DNA of 40,423 bases from Pseudomonadota bacterium (GCA_018240465.1 JAFEFS010000003.1:1-40423); one strand, 5' to 3'. Positions 10,803-22,547 are shown, numbered from the stretch's first letter. Notes: a model not told the origin generated them from the letters alone. Numbers and translations: made by a program.

Positions 10803-11572
10803 GTGGACCTCTGCGCCGGCGGCCTCGGCGGCGCGACGGGTTTGTCTGGATTGGGGGGCGGGCCCGGCGCGGCCGCGAGCCAGCGGATCGCGAAGCCGTT
10901 GGCGTAGCGCAGGTCGGCGCGCGCGAATACGTTCGTGCCGCGTCCGGCGGCCAGACGCGGGAACACGTCGAGGAAGCGCCGCAGGTGCTCGTCGATGTCG
11001 CGCTGGCCGAGCAGGATCTCCGAGCCGTCGACCAGATTGATCGCCCAACTGCCGCGCGCCGACAGCGAGACCCCGGCCAACGCCAGTCCGCTGCCGCTGA
11101 GCGTGGTCAGCGTCTTCTGGTAGAAGTCGATCACGTCCGCAAGCGCCGCATCGGGGCCGGAAAGTTGCGGCAGGCCCTGGATCGTCTCGGTGCCGGGCGC
11201 GGAAAACAGCGACCCGTTGCGGCCGATCAGTTGCTTGTCGCCCCAGCGCGCGAACGGTTGCTGCTCGAGCACACGCATCTCCAGCGTGTCCGGCCAGCGC
11301 TTGCGCACCTCGACGCGCTCGACCCACGGCAGCGCCGCGACCGCGGAGCGCACGTCGTCGAGCTTGATCGCAAAGAAGCCGGTGCCGAGGTAGTTCTTCG
11401 TCACCGCGCGGATCTGTTCCGCGCCGACGTGGTTGAACTCGGCCTCGACCTGCAGGTTGCGGATCGGCCAGCGCTCCTGCGCGAACCAGCCGTTGAGCAC
11501 GCCGACGACCGGCAGGCCGATCAGGCTCAGCGCGATCACCCAGGCGAACAGTGTGAGGACGGTACGGTTCAT
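10799..11572 (-). CDS. ftsQ: Cell division protein FtsQ
   Basis: Bitopic inner-membrane protein of the FtsQLB divisome subcomplex. 257 residues: short cytoplasmic start, one membrane span at about 5-27 ([20 protein letters not shown]), a periplasmic POTRA domain (about 35-105, including [13 protein letters not shown] and [18 protein letters not shown]) and the FtsQ beta domain. A Pro-rich tail ([18 protein letters not shown]) ends the protein. Both ends overlap neighbours by ATGA (ddl upstream, ftsA downstream). Confidence 0.96.
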   Translation of the reverse strand: MNRTVLTLFAWVIALSLIGLPVVGVLNGWFAQERWPIRNLQVEAEFNHVGAEQIRAVTKNYLGTGFFAIKLDDVRSAVAALPWVERVEVRKRWPDTLEMRVLEQQPFARWGDKQLIGRNGSLFSAPGTETIQGLPQLSGPDAALADVIDFYQKTLTTLSGSGLALAGVSLSARGSWAINLVDGSEILLGQRDIDEHLRRFLDVFPRLAAGRGTNVFARADLRYANGFAIRWLAAAPGPPPNPDKPVAPPRPPAQRST

Positions 11573-12587
11573 GGGCGAGGCTCCGCATCGCCGCGGGACT
11601 CGGGACTCGGGATTCGAGACTCGACAGAAGCCGGCTTTTCCGGATGCCGAGTCCCGAGTCCCGAGTCCCGATCAAAACTCGTCTCCAGAATCCGCCACAC
11701 CAACTCCTCGAACTCGATGCCGATCGCGCGCGCGGCCTTCGGCACGAGCGAGTGGCTGGTCATGCCCGGGGTCGTGTTCACTTCGAGCAGGAAGAACTTG
11801 CCGGAGCGGTCGCGCATGACATCGACGCGACCCCAGCCGGAGCAGCCGGCCGCCTGGAACGCACGCAAGGCGAGATCGCGGATCTCGCTTTCGCCCGCCT
11901 CGTCGAGACCGGGGCAGATGTACTGCGTTTCGTCGGAAACGTACTTGGCGTGGTAATCGTAGAACTCGCCCTTCGGCACGATGCGGATCGACGGCAGGGC
12001 TTCGCCTTGAAGGACGCCGACGGTGAACTCGTCGCCTTCGATCAGTTCCTCGACGACGAGCTCGCCGTCGTAGCGCGTCGCCAGCTCCACGGCCGCGGCC
12101 AGATCGGTTTCGCGGCGCACGCGCGTGATGCCGACGCTGGAGCCTTCATGCGAGGGTTTGACTACCACCGGCATTCCGAGCGTGTCGATCGCGCAACCGA
12201 TGTTGTCGCCGGCGCGATGACGCACATAGCGTGGCGTCGGCAGGCCGACTGCCTGCCAGACCTGCTTGGTGCGGATCTTGTCGAGGGTCAGCGCCGAGCC
12301 GAGCACGCCGGAACCGGTCACCGGCACGCGCAGCGACTTGAGCGCACCCTGCAGCACGCCGTCTTCGCCATCGCCGCCGTGCAGGATGTTGAACACGCGC
12401 GCGAAGTGCCCCGCGCGCAGCGCATCGAGCAGCGCCGGGATGCCATCGATCGCCTGCGCATCGACTCCGCGCGCCTTGAGCGCGGCGAGCACGTTGCGGC
12501 CGGAGTCGAGCGAAACCTCGCGTTCCGCGCTGACTCCGCCCATGACCACGGCGACCCGGCCGAACTGCTTTGCGTCGATGATGCGCA

Positions 12588-12588
<1 letters not shown>
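11569..12588 (-). CDS. ddl: D-alanine--D-alanine ligase with repeat-derived C-terminal tail
   Basis: ATP-grasp ligase making D-Ala-D-Ala for peptidoglycan. 339 residues; motifs [28 protein letters not shown] and [12 protein letters not shown] are intact. The family domain ends near residue 304 ([10 protein letters not shown]). The last ~34 residues (starting [14 protein letters not shown]) are encoded by a palindromic DNA element at 11594-11670 and have no place in the Ddl fold. The start at 12588 overlaps the murC stop (TGATG); the stop overlaps the ftsQ start (ATGA), so the element sits inside a tightly packed operon without breaking it. No murB lies between murC and ddl. Confidence 0.97.
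11594..11670. repeat. Palindromic element inside the ddl 3' end (copy 1)
   Basis: Arms 11594-11616 and 11648-11670 (23 bases, 22 of 23 complementary) flank a 31-base loop. Each arm is built from a repeated unit of the form cgggact. Read on the coding strand in the ddl frame it has no stop and gives RDSGLGTR... [11 protein letters not shown] related element lies in murE at 20000-20074. Confidence 0.85.
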
Positions 12589-14059
<1,471 letters not shown>

Positions 14060-14063
<4 letters not shown>

Positions 14064-15130
14064 GCGGATGCCACCTGCAGGCAGATATCGGCGATGTTCG
14101 CGGCGGCCAGCGGCTTGGCCAGGGCACGCGCGGCTTCAGCTGCCTTCAACAACGATGCGCGACGTTCCCGGATGCGCAGAACCGGTCCCAGGGGCGAGGC
14201 GTCGACCTTGCTTTCCTGCACCGATTGCGCCGCGCCGTGCTCCACCATCCACATTGCGTTGCGCGTCTGGTGATCGTCCACCGCGAACGGAAACGGCACG
14301 AGCAGCGAGCCGATGCCGGCCGCGCACAGCTCGGCAATCGTCAGCGCGCCGGCACGGCAGACGACGAAGTCGGCCCACGCATAGGCGGCCGCCATGTCGT
14401 CGATGAACGGCTCGACACTCGCTTCGACGCCTGCCTGCGCATACGCGGCGCGCGCCTCGTCGGCGAGCCTTGCGCCGCACTGGTGGCGCACCTGCGGGCG
14501 TGCCGATTCGGGCATCATCGCCAGCGCTGCCGGCAGCGCCTTGTTGAGCGCGCGCGCGCCCTGGCTGCCACCGAGCACGAGCAGGTTTGCCGACGCGGGG
14601 CGCTTGGCGAAACGTTCGGCCGGCGGCGCGAGCGCGGCGATTTCGGCGCGCACCGGATTGCCGACCCATTCGCTGCGCGGCAACGCGCCCGCGAATCCGC
14701 ACAGCCGGCACCTGGCGAACTTCGCGAGGATGCGATTGGTCGTGCCGGCGATGCTGTTCTGCTCGTGCACGACCAGCGGCACGCCGCGCAGCCAGGCGGC
14801 AATGCCGCCGGGGCCGGCAACATAGCCACCCATCGACAGCACGCTGCGCGGACGCGTGGTGCCGATCAGCTTCCATGCCGCGATCACGGCACGGAAGATC
14901 TTCAATGGCGCCGCAAGCAGGCTCGCGATGCCCTTGCCGCGCACGCCCGAGATCGCGATCGTCTTCAATTCGATGCCGGCCTGCGGCACGAGCCTGGTCT
15001 CGAGCCCGCCCTCGCTGCCGAGCCAGAGCACCGGCACGGCGCGCGCCATCAGCTCTCTCGCCACGGCGATGCCGGGAAAGATGTGGCCGCCGGTGCCGCC
15101 GGCCATGATGAGCACGGGTGCGGCGCTCAT
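14060..15130 (-). CDS. murG: Lipid II synthase MurG
   Basis: Glycosyltransferase transferring GlcNAc from UDP-GlcNAc to lipid I at the inner face of the membrane. 356 residues: [12 protein letters not shown] in the N-terminal domain (acceptor side), [25 protein letters not shown], and in the C-terminal domain [13 protein letters not shown] and [11 protein letters not shown] for UDP-GlcNAc binding. The ATG at 15130 overlaps the ftsW stop (ATGA). Confidence 0.98.
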
Positions 15131-16320
15131 GCCGCGGCTCCCGCAGGCATGCCGCCGATCAGATCGCGCGGCTCGATCAGGTCCGCCTCGCGGATGCGCT
15201 CGGCGCGGCTGACCTCGTAGCTGATGCGCAGCAGGAAGCCGACCATGACGCAGGTCATCATTACGCTGGAACCACCCGAGCTGATGAGCGGCAAGGTGAG
15301 ACCTTTGGTTGGCAGCACGCCCATGTTGACCCCGACCGAGACGAGCGCCTGCAGGCCGATGCACAGCGAGATGCCGAAGGCGCAGTAGCCGGCGAAACGC
15401 TGACGCAATTCGATCGCCTTCATGCCGAGCATCAGGCCGCGACCGACGAGCAAGGCGAACACGCTCAGCACAAGCACGATGCCGACGAAACCGAATTCCT
15501 CGCCGATGACGGCGAGGATGAAGTCGGTGTTCGCTTCCGGCAGGTAGTGCAGCTTCTGCACCGAACCGCCGAGACCGACGCCGAACCACTCGCCGCGGCC
15601 GATCGCGATCAGCGCCTGGGTCAACTGGAAACCATCCTTGAACGGGTCGGCCCAGGGATTGAGGAACGAGGTCAGGCGCTTGACCCGGTAGTCCGAGGTC
15701 GTCGCCACCCAGGCGATCACCGGCAACAGCGGAATCGACAGGTAGACGAGGTTGCGCATGCGCGCACCGCCGAGCCAGATCATGCCGACCGTGACCGCGA
15801 TGATCAGCGCGGACGACCCGAAGTCCGGTTGCGCGAGCAACAGCACGACGAGAATGCCGGCGACGCCGATCGGCTTGATCACGCCGAACAGCCGGGTCTG
15901 CACGGCCTCCTGATGGCGCACGAGATAGCTCGACAGATAGACGATGAACAGCAGTTTCACCGCCTCCACCGACTGGAAGTTCGAGATGCCAAGGCGAATC
16001 CAGCGGCGCGCGCCGTTGATGCGCACGCCCAACCCCGGCACGAACACGAGCAGCAGAAGCAGCACGGCCAGCAGCAGCAGCAGGAATGCGTTGCGCTCGA
16101 ACCATTCCAGCTCGGTGCGCATGACCACGATCGCCACGGCGATGCCGAGCGCGAGGAACAGCATGTGCTTGATCGCGTAGTAGAACGGTCCACCCGGGCT
16201 GATCGCGATCGAACTCGACGCGACCATGACGAGGCCGAACGCGGCGAGCGCGCCGGCGAGCACGATCAGACCGATGTCGTACCTGCCGAGGGTTTCGTCG
16301 ATGCGCTTTGCTTGTGCCAT
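15127..16320 (-). CDS. ftsW: Peptidoglycan glycosyltransferase FtsW (SEDS family)
   Basis: Septal peptidoglycan polymerase acting with FtsI. 397 residues with about ten hydrophobic segments. Characteristic stretches: RINGARRWIRLG, the large extracellular loop with RVKRLTSFLNPWADPFKDGFQ, the SEDS catalytic-loop region around EANTDFILAVIGEEFGF, and GLTLPLISSGGSS near the C-terminus. The ATG at 16320 is one base after the mraY stop codon; the stop overlaps murG. Confidence 0.98.
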   Translation of the reverse strand: MAQAKRIDETLGRYDIGLIVLAGALAAFGLVMVASSSIAISPGGPFYYAIKHMLFLALGIAVAIVVMRTELEWFERNAFLLLLLAVLLLLLVFVPGLGVRINGARRWIRLGISNFQSVEAVKLLFIVYLSSYLVRHQEAVQTRLFGVIKPIGVAGILVVLLLAQPDFGSSALIIAVTVGMIWLGGARMRNLVYLSIPLLPVIAWVATTSDYRVKRLTSFLNPWADPFKDGFQLTQALIAIGRGEWFGVGLGGSVQKLHYLPEANTDFILAVIGEEFGFVGIVLVLSVFALLVGRGLMLGMKAIELRQRFAGYCAFGISLCIGLQALVSVGVNMGVLPTKGLTLPLISSGGSSVMMTCVMVGFLLRISYEVSRAERIREADLIEPRDLIGGMPAGAAA

Positions 16321-16321
16321 C

Positions 16322-17404
16322 TCAGCGCACCTTCAACGTGGCGAGGCCGATCAGCACGAGCACGACGCTGATGATCCAGAAGCGCACGATCACGCGCGAC
16401 TCGGGCCAACCCTTGAGTTCGAAGTGATGGTGGATCGGCGCCATGCGGAAAATGCGCTTGCCGGTGAGCTTGAAGCTCGCGACCTGCAGCATCACCGACG
16501 CGGTCTCCATCACGAACACACCGCCCATGACGAGCAGCACGATTTCCTGGCGCACGATCACGGCGAGCGTGCCGAGCGCGGCGCCGATCGCCAGCGCACC
16601 GACATCGCCCATGAACACCTGCGCCGGATAGGCGTTGAACCAGAGGAAACCCAGGCCCGCGCCGGCCAGCGCGCCGCAGTAGATCACCAGTTCGCCGGCG
16701 CCAGGAATCGAGGGAATGCCGAGGTATTCGGAGAACACCTTGTTGCCGGCAAGGTAGGCGAACGCACCGAGCGCGGTGACGACCAGCACGCTCGGCATGA
16801 TCGCGAGGCCGTCGAGTCCGTCGGTCAGGTTCACCGCATTGGAAAACCCGGCGATCATGAAATAGGCAATCGCAACGAAAAACACGCCGAGGGGAATCAC
16901 GACCTGCTTGAACAGCGGTACGTACAGCGAAGTCTCGGCCGGCGTCTGCGCGGTGTGGTAAAGCGCGACGGCGACGAGCAGCGCGAACACCGATTGCCAC
17001 AGGTATTTCCAGCGCGCGGCGAGACCGGCGCTGTTCCTCAGCACGATCTTCTTGTAGTCGTCGTAGAAGCCGATCGCGCCGAACGCGAGTGTCACGCCGA
17101 GCACGATCCACACGTAGCGGTTGGCGAGGTCCATCCACAACAATGTCGAGATCGCGACGGCGAGCAGGATCAACGCGCCGCCCATCGTCGGCGTGCCGGC
17201 CTTGGACAGATGCGACTGCGGGCCGTCCGTGCGGATGACCTGTCCGGCCTTGATCTCGGCGAGCTTGCGGATCACCACCGGACCCGCCAGCAGCGAAAAG
17301 GCCAGCGCGGTCAACGTTGCCATGATCGCGCGGAAGGTCAGGTACTGGAACAGATGCAGCGCGTTGAAGCTGCCATGGAAGTACCCGGCGAGTTCAAGCA
17401 GCAT
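16322..17404 (-). CDS. mraY: Phospho-N-acetylmuramoyl-pentapeptide transferase
   Basis: Polytopic inner-membrane enzyme forming lipid I from UDP-MurNAc-pentapeptide and undecaprenyl phosphate. 360 residues, ~10 membrane spans. Motifs: [13 protein letters not shown], the Asp pair in [20 protein letters not shown], and [11 protein letters not shown] near the C-terminus. The ATG at 17404 ([11 protein letters not shown]) matches the family N-terminus; an ATG five codons upstream (17419) is possible. It overlaps the murF 3' end by 11 bases. Confidence 0.97.
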   Translation of the reverse strand: MLLELAGYFHGSFNALHLFQYLTFRAIMATLTALAFSLLAGPVVIRKLAEIKAGQVIRTDGPQSHLSKAGTPTMGGALILLAVAISTLLWMDLANRYVWIVLGVTLAFGAIGFYDDYKKIVLRNSAGLAARWKYLWQSVFALLVAVALYHTAQTPAETSLYVPLFKQVVIPLGVFFVAIAYFMIAGFSNAVNLTDGLDGLAIMPSVLVVTALGAFAYLAGNKVFSEYLGIPSIPGAGELVIYCGALAGAGLGFLWFNAYPAQVFMGDVGALAIGAALGTLAVIVRQEIVLLVMGGVFVMETASVMLQVASFKLTGKRIFRMAPIHHHFELKGWPESRVIVRFWIISVVLVLIGLATLKVR

Positions 17405-18770
17405 GGCGCGTGCCTCCATTGCCGTTCTTGTTCGTTCCGTCGAGCAACGCCTCTACCACACGATCCATCGCCGAGCCGCGCGAGCCCTTGACCAGCACGT
17501 TGACTCCGCCGCGCACCTGCGCGGCGAGCGCCCGCGTCAGCGACTCCTGATCGGCGAAATGCTGCGCACCTTCGCCGAACGCCGCAGCCGCGGCGCGCGA
17601 CAATTCGCCGACCGTGTACAGCCAGGAGATGCCGCTGCGCTTCGCCAGCGCACCGATCTGCGCGTGCAACTCGCGCGCCTGCGCGCCGAGCTCGCGCATG
17701 TCGCCGAGCACGAGCCAGGCCTCGGCCGGCTCCTGCACGAGCGTCGCGATCGCGGCGGCGGTCGAGGCCGGATTGGCGTTGTAGCTGTCGTCGATCAGGG
17801 TCCAGCCGCCGGGCATCGCATGGCGCACGAGGCGGCCCTTGACCATGGGCGCCGTTTCGAGCCCCTGCTTGATCGTGGCCAGCGGCACGTCGAGCGCGAG
17901 CGCGAGCGATGCCGCGGCGAGCGCGTTGGCGACGTTGTGGCGACCGGCGAGCGGAAGCACGACCTCGGCATCGCCTGCCGGCGTGCGCAGCGTGAAGCGT
18001 GATTCGGCATCGAGTTTGCGGATCTCCGCGCTCACCTCGGCAGGCTGGTCGAGGCCGTAGCGGATCGTGCGTCCGGCCCGGTTTATACTTGTAAACAATG
18101 TGGCAAATGCCTCATCGGCGTTGATCACCGCCACGCCATGCGCGGGCAGCGCGGCGTACAGCGCGCCCTTGGTTTCGGCGACGCCTTCGAGCGAGCCCAT
18201 GCGCTCAAGATGCGCCGGGCCGATGTTGTTGACGAGGCCGATTTCGGGCCGCGCGATGGCGGCGAGGTAGTCGATGTCGCCGGGCTTGCCGGCGCCCATC
18301 TCGAACACCGCGTATTCGGTGTCGTCGGGCATCGCCAGCAGCGACAGCGGCAGGCCGATCTCGTTGTTGAAGTTGCCCGCGTTGACATGGGTCTTGCCGT
18401 GCAGCGCGAGGATCGACGCGACCAGGGTCTTCACCGTGGTCTTGCCGTTCGAGCCGGTGATGCCGACGAAGCGCGCGCGCTGCTGCGCACGCGCATGGCT
18501 GGCGAGGTCGCCGAGCGCGAGTAGCGTGTCGGCGACGATCACCTGCGGCAGGTCGCCGGCAACCGGTCGCGCCACCAAAGCTGCGGCCGCCCCCGCGCCC
18601 CGCGCCTGCGCAACGTAGTCGTGGCCGTCGAAATTCTCGCCGCTGAGCGCGACGAACAACGCGCCCGGCATGGCCTGACGCGTGTCGGTAGCGACGCCGC
18701 GCACCATCAGGTCGCGGCCCTGCAATGCGCCGCGTGTCCACAATGCGATTTCGGACAGGCGCAGGATCAT
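17394..18770 (-). CDS. murF: UDP-N-acetylmuramoyl-tripeptide--D-alanyl-D-alanine ligase
   Basis: Mur ligase that adds the D-Ala-D-Ala made by Ddl. 458 residues: N-terminal substrate domain, ATP domain with [13 protein letters not shown] (GSNGKTT at 106-112), [11 protein letters not shown] and NNIGPAHLE, and C-terminal domain with [10 protein letters not shown]. The ATG at 18770 overlaps the murE stop as ATGA. Confidence 0.98.
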   Translation of the reverse strand: MILRLSEIALWTRGALQGRDLMVRGVATDTRQAMPGALFVALSGENFDGHDYVAQARGAGAAAALVARPVAGDLPQVIVADTLLALGDLASHARAQQRARFVGITGSNGKTTVKTLVASILALHGKTHVNAGNFNNEIGLPLSLLAMPDDTEYAVFEMGAGKPGDIDYLAAIARPEIGLVNNIGPAHLERMGSLEGVAETKGALYAALPAHGVAVINADEAFATLFTSINRAGRTIRYGLDQPAEVSAEIRKLDAESRFTLRTPAGDAEVVLPLAGRHNVANALAAASLALALDVPLATIKQGLETAPMVKGRLVRHAMPGGWTLIDDSYNANPASTAAAIATLVQEPAEAWLVLGDMRELGAQARELHAQIGALAKRSGISWLYTVGELSRAAAAAFGEGAQHFADQESLTRALAAQVRGGVNVLVKGSRGSAMDRVVEALLDGTNKNGNGGTRHAA

Positions 18771-20296
18771 GCACGCATCTCCAGTGCCCGGCGCGCGACG
18801 GCGAGATCGTCGAACGGATGCTTGGCCCCGCCGATTTCCTGATAAGGCTCGTGGCCTTTGCCGGCGATCAGGACGATATCGCCCGGCTGCGCCTCGCGCA
18901 GCGCGAGTGCGATCGCCTGCGCGCGATCGCGCCGTACCAGAATCGCCTCGCGATGGGCGAAACCGGCAACGATCTGGGCGACAATCGTCTCGCCGTTCTC
19001 GTTGCGCGGATTGTCGTCGGTAACGATGACGCGGTCGGCGAGACGTTCGGCGATCGCGGCCATCTGCGGGCGCTTGCCCTGATCACGTTCGCCGCCCGCG
19101 CCGAACACGCAGATCAGTTTTCCTGCGCAATGCGCACGCAGGTTCGCCAGCGCCTGCTCGAGTGCGTCCGGCGTGTGCGCGTAGTCGACGACGACAAGCG
19201 GCGCCGCGCCGCCACCAATCCGGTTCATGCGGCCGATTACCGGCTGCGCGTTGCTCAGTGCCGCGCGAATCTGCGCGAAGTCATAGCCGAGCGCGCCGAG
19301 GCAACCGGCGACCGCGAGCAGGTTGGCGACGTTGAAGCGGCCGAGCAGCTCGCTCGCGATGTCGCCCTCGCCCCACGGCGTGCACAGGTGGAAGCGCAAG
19401 CCTTCGCCGCTCGTGCGTACATCGCGCGCGACGACGTCGGCATCGGTCGCGCCTTGCGCGCTGCAGCGAATGCCCTGCACGTGCGCCGGCAGGCCTGCCG
19501 CCAGCCCGCGTCCGAACGCATCATCGATATTGATCACCGCCGCGCGCAGGTTCGGCCAGGCAAACAGTTTCGCCTTGGCCGCGCCGTAGGCTTCCATCGT
19601 GCCGTGATAGTCGAGGTGGTCGCGGGTCAGATTGGTGAACGCGGCGATGTCGAACGTCACCGCGTTCACCCGGCCCTGGGCGAGCGCATGCGAGGAAACT
19701 TCCATCGCGACGTGGCTGGCGCCGGCGTCGCGGAATTCGGCGAGCAGCGCCTGCACGCTGATCGCATCGGGCGTGGTGCGCTCGCCTTCGCGCAGCGCGC
19801 CGACCAGACCGGCGCCGAGCGTGCCGAGCGTTGCCGCGCGCGCACCGAGGCCGTGCAGCGCCGCGGCCAGCAGCTGCACGATCGAGGTTTTGCCGTTGGT
19901 GCCGGTCACGCCGATCACGCGCAGCGATTGCGACGGATGCTGGAAAAATCGCGCGGCGATTTCGCCGACCTGCTCGTGCAGGTTGTCGATCTTGATGATC
20001 GGGACTCGGGACTCGTAGTCCGGGGGAAGATCAAAACCGGGCCCGGGGTCGCGAGCCCCGAATTCCGAGTCCCGGCTTTCCGCCAACACGACGGCGGCAC
20101 CTTGCGCGACCGCCTGCGGTGCGAACGTGATGCCGTGCGTCGTCGTGCCCGCGAGGGCGAAGAACGCATCGCCCTCGCGCACGCGGCGCGAGTCGAGCGC
20201 GAGCCCGCGCACGACGATGTCGCCCGCAGCGGCGAGCACGTCTTCGCGCGCGATGCCGGCGAGCAGGTGGCCGAGGCGGTTGACCGTCGCGCTCAC
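18767..20296 (-). CDS. murE: UDP-MurNAc-tripeptide synthetase (meso-diaminopimelate type) with repeat-derived loop
   Basis: Mur ligase adding the third stem-peptide residue. 509 residues; ATP motif GVTGTNGKTSIVQ (GTNGKTS at 132-138), TNLTRDHLDYHG, DYAHTPDALE, and DDNPRNENGE; the DNPR signature indicates meso-DAP as substrate. Residues about 75-99 of the N-terminal domain (starting RDSEFGARDPGPG and ending YESRVP) are encoded by a palindromic element at 20000-20074. In E. coli MurE the matching position is a shorter variable loop, so the insert probably leaves activity intact. The start overlaps the ftsI stop (ATGA). Confidence 0.97.
   Translation of the reverse strand: MSATVNRLGHLLAGIAREDVLAAAGDIVVRGLALDSRRVREGDAFFALAGTTTHGITFAPQAVAQGAAVVLAESRDSEFGARDPGPGFDLPPDYESRVPIIKIDNLHEQVGEIAARFFQHPSQSLRVIGVTGTNGKTSIVQLLAAALHGLGARAATLGTLGAGLVGALREGERTTPDAISVQALLAEFRDAGASHVAMEVSSHALAQGRVNAVTFDIAAFTNLTRDHLDYHGTMEAYGAAKAKLFAWPNLRAAVINIDDAFGRGLAAGLPAHVQGIRCSAQGATDADVVARDVRTSGEGLRFHLCTPWGEGDIASELLGRFNVANLLAVAGCLGALGYDFAQIRAALSNAQPVIGRMNRIGGGAAPLVVVDYAHTPDALEQALANLRAHCAGKLICVFGAGGERDQGKRPQMAAIAERLADRVIVTDDNPRNENGETIVAQIVAGFAHREAILVRRDRAQAIALALREAQPGDIVLIAGKGHEPYQEIGGAKHPFDDLAVARRALEMRA
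20000..20074. repeat. Palindromic element inside murE (copy 2)
   Basis: Left arm cgggactcgggactcg (20000-20015) and right arm 20059-20074 are complementary at 14 of 16 positions with a 43-base loop that itself holds gggcccggggtcgcgagcc-like GC-rich sequence. On the coding strand it reads RDSEFGARD... YESRVP without a stop. Arm sequence, orientation and reading frame match copy 1 in ddl. Confidence 0.8.
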
Positions 20297-22257
20297 GGCT
20301 CGGCGACCTCCGTTTCCGCGCCGATCAGGTCGGCATCGCTCGGCGGCGGCATGTTCTGCGGCGCAACGAGCGGGTTCGGGCCGGGGCCGCCGGCGTACCA
20401 GTTCTTGACGTTGTCGGGCGGGATGTCGAGCGTGCGCAGAGCGCCTTCCATCACCTTGCTGAAACTCGGCGCGGAGACGAAACCGCCGGCATAGGCAATC
20501 AGGCTGTTGCCGGTCGCACCGGTAATCACGACCGCACAGACCAGGCGCGGATTCGACGCCGGAACGAAGCCGACGAACAGCGAGTGATAAAAGTTGCTGT
20601 AGCCGCCATTGACCGCAATGTGCGAGGTACCGGTCTTGCCGGCGGCGAGATAGTTGTCGACCACCGCGGCCGGCGCCGTGCTCTCCTTGCTGACCACCGT
20701 CTGCAACATCGCCGAGACCTGCCTGGCGATGCCGGCGGAGATCACGCGCTTGCCCACGTCACCCGCACCCTTGACGAACGTGGGATGGTGCAACACGCCG
20801 CCGTTGGCGATCGCGGCATAGGCGGCCGCAAGCTGCAACGGCGTGATGCGCAGCGCGTAGCCGTAGGCGATGTGCGCCTGGTCGATCGGATACCAGCGCT
20901 TGGCGATCGGCAGATAACCCGGCGATTCGCCCGGAAAGCCCGAGCCGGTCGATTCGCCGAGACCGAAGCGGTTGTAGACGTCGTAGAGCTGGTCCTTCGA
21001 CAGCGTCATCGCGACCTTGGCCGCGCCGACGTTGCTCGAAAAGGTGATGACGTGGGTCAGGTCGATCAGGCCGTGATTGTGCGTGTCGTTGATCTTGTGG
21101 CCCTGGAAATCCCAGAAGCCCGGTGACGTGTCGATCTTCGAGTCCGGCTTCCACTTGCCGCTTTCGAGCGCCGCAGAAACGGTGAACGCCTTCATCGTCG
21201 AACCCGGCTCCATGCCGTCGGTCACTGCGCGGTTGCGCATGCGGTCGAGCAGTTCGGCCTTGGGGATGTTCGTGTTCTGCGAGTTCGGGTTGAACGAGGG
21301 TTGGTTGACCATGGCGATGATCTCGCCGTTGGTCACATCCATCACCACGATCGAGCCATTGCGCGCATGGTGCTTCTGGATCGCACCCATCAACTCGCGG
21401 TAAGCGAGGTACTGGATGTTCTTGTCGATCGACAGGACAAGGTCCTCGCCCGGCTTCGGCGGCACATCGAGGTCGACGTCGTAGCTCTCGACCGCGCGGT
21501 TGTGCAGGTCGCGGATGACCGACTTGCTGCCGGGCTTGCCGGCCAGCGATTCGTTGAATGCAAGCTCGAGGCCCTCGTTGCCGACGTCGTCGACGTTGGT
21601 GCGGCCGAGGATGTGCGCAGTGACTTCGCCGTTCGGATAGAAGCGACGGAACTCGCGCTGCGAATACACGCCGGGGATGTCGAGCTTGACGATTGCCGCG
21701 GCCGCATCGGGGTTGAGGTGGCGGACGAGGTAGACGAACTGCTTGTCGGCCTTCTGGTTGATCTTCTGCGTCAGGCTTTCGGCGTCGACGCCGAGCGCCT
21801 TGGCCAGTTCAGGCAGGCGCTGGGTGTTGTCGCGCAGCGTCGACGGATCGGCCCAGATCGATTCGACCGGCGTCGACACCGCGAGCGGGTTGCCGTTGCG
21901 GTCGAAGATCGTGCCACGCGGCGCCTCGATCTTGAGGTCGCGCACGTAGCGCTGGTCGCCCTGGTCGAGATAGAAGTCCCGGCTGACCCACTGCAGGTCG
22001 ATCGCGCGCACGACCAGCGCGGTGGCGGCGAGCGCGAGCAGCATCAGCACGGCAGCGAGGCGACGCTTGAGATTGACCGTACCCTGGCGCGGCGCCAGTT
22101 TCGGCCGATCGCCACCGACCAACGTACCCATTTGAATCGGAAACCAGCGCCTGGCGCCGTGTGCCGGAGCACTCTTCGGCACCGCGCCCGCGGGCCGCGA
22201 ATCCCGTTGCGCACGCAACATCGGCAGGTCGAATTGGAACAGTTCGCGCTTGGTCAT
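20293..22257 (-). CDS. ftsI: Septal peptidoglycan transpeptidase FtsI (PBP3)
   Basis: Class B penicillin-binding protein that crosslinks septal peptidoglycan; target of beta-lactams. 654 residues: a cytoplasmic N-terminus of about 64 residues (longer than in E. coli), one membrane span (about 65-86), a pedestal domain with RGTIFDRNGNPLAVS, and the transpeptidase domain with the active-site STMK (353-356), SSN (407-409) and KTG (541-543). The ATG at 22257 overlaps the ftsL stop (ATGA); the open frame farther upstream is a shadow of ftsL. The C-terminal tail is Pro-rich. Confidence 0.97.
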   Translation of the reverse strand: MTKRELFQFDLPMLRAQRDSRPAGAVPKSAPAHGARRWFPIQMGTLVGGDRPKLAPRQGTVNLKRRLAAVLMLLALAATALVVRAIDLQWVSRDFYLDQGDQRYVRDLKIEAPRGTIFDRNGNPLAVSTPVESIWADPSTLRDNTQRLPELAKALGVDAESLTQKINQKADKQFVYLVRHLNPDAAAAIVKLDIPGVYSQREFRRFYPNGEVTAHILGRTNVDDVGNEGLELAFNESLAGKPGSKSVIRDLHNRAVESYDVDLDVPPKPGEDLVLSIDKNIQYLAYRELMGAIQKHHARNGSIVVMDVTNGEIIAMVNQPSFNPNSQNTNIPKAELLDRMRNRAVTDGMEPGSTMKAFTVSAALESGKWKPDSKIDTSPGFWDFQGHKINDTHNHGLIDLTHVITFSSNVGAAKVAMTLSKDQLYDVYNRFGLGESTGSGFPGESPGYLPIAKRWYPIDQAHIAYGYALRITPLQLAAAYAAIANGGVLHHPTFVKGAGDVGKRVISAGIARQVSAMLQTVVSKESTAPAAVVDNYLAAGKTGTSHIAVNGGYSNFYHSLFVGFVPASNPRLVCAVVITGATGNSLIAYAGGFVSAPSFSKVMEGALRTLDIPPDNVKNWYAGGPGPNPLVAPQNMPPPSDADLIGAETEVAEP

Positions 22258-22547
22258 CGCTTGATCACCACGGTGTTGGCCGCGACCGGCGAAATCATGC
22301 CGAGGCTTTCGCGTGCGGTCTTTTCGATGCCGTTGATCTCGGCCTTGGTCGCGCGCTCGAGTTCGAGGCGGCCAAACTCGTAGTTGAGGTGGTCGCGCTC
22401 CTTCGACAGCTCGTTGTATTCGGTGAACAGGCGACGACTTTCCTGGCGCGCCCAGACAATGCCGAACGCACAGCCGATCACCCCGGCAAGCAGGACCAGG
22501 ATGATGAAATAGCCGATTCCGCGCGCGACGCCCATGAACGTGGCCAT
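22254..22547 (-). CDS. ftsL: Cell division protein FtsL
   Basis: Small bitopic divisome protein partnering FtsB and FtsQ. 97 residues: one membrane span at about 12-31 (GYFIILVLLAGVIGCAFGIV), then a heptad-like periplasmic coiled coil (RLFTEYNELSKERDHLNYEF). The ATG at 22547 overlaps the rsmH stop as TGATG; a TTG one codon upstream is less likely. Identified by position, size and topology. Confidence 0.93.
   Translation of the reverse strand: MATFMGVARGIGYFIILVLLAGVIGCAFGIVWARQESRRLFTEYNELSKERDHLNYEFGRLELERATKAEINGIEKTARESLGMISPVAANTVVIKR

Noticed and set aside
8886..10907. 673-codon + strand frame across ftsZ and ftsA
   Set aside because: Antisense shadow; the - strand encodes canonical FtsZ and FtsA with all motifs.
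9564..11675. 703-residue FtsA with an N-terminal extension
   Set aside because: The extension is out-of-frame ftsQ and repeat sequence; [19 protein letters not shown] at 10802 is the normal start and overlaps the ftsQ stop.
18061..18115. AT-rich patch ttatacttgtaaacaatg inside murF as an internal promoter
   Set aside because: It is coding sequence with conserved frame; ttgtaaacaa is palindromic but no -35/-10 pair for mraY is evident.
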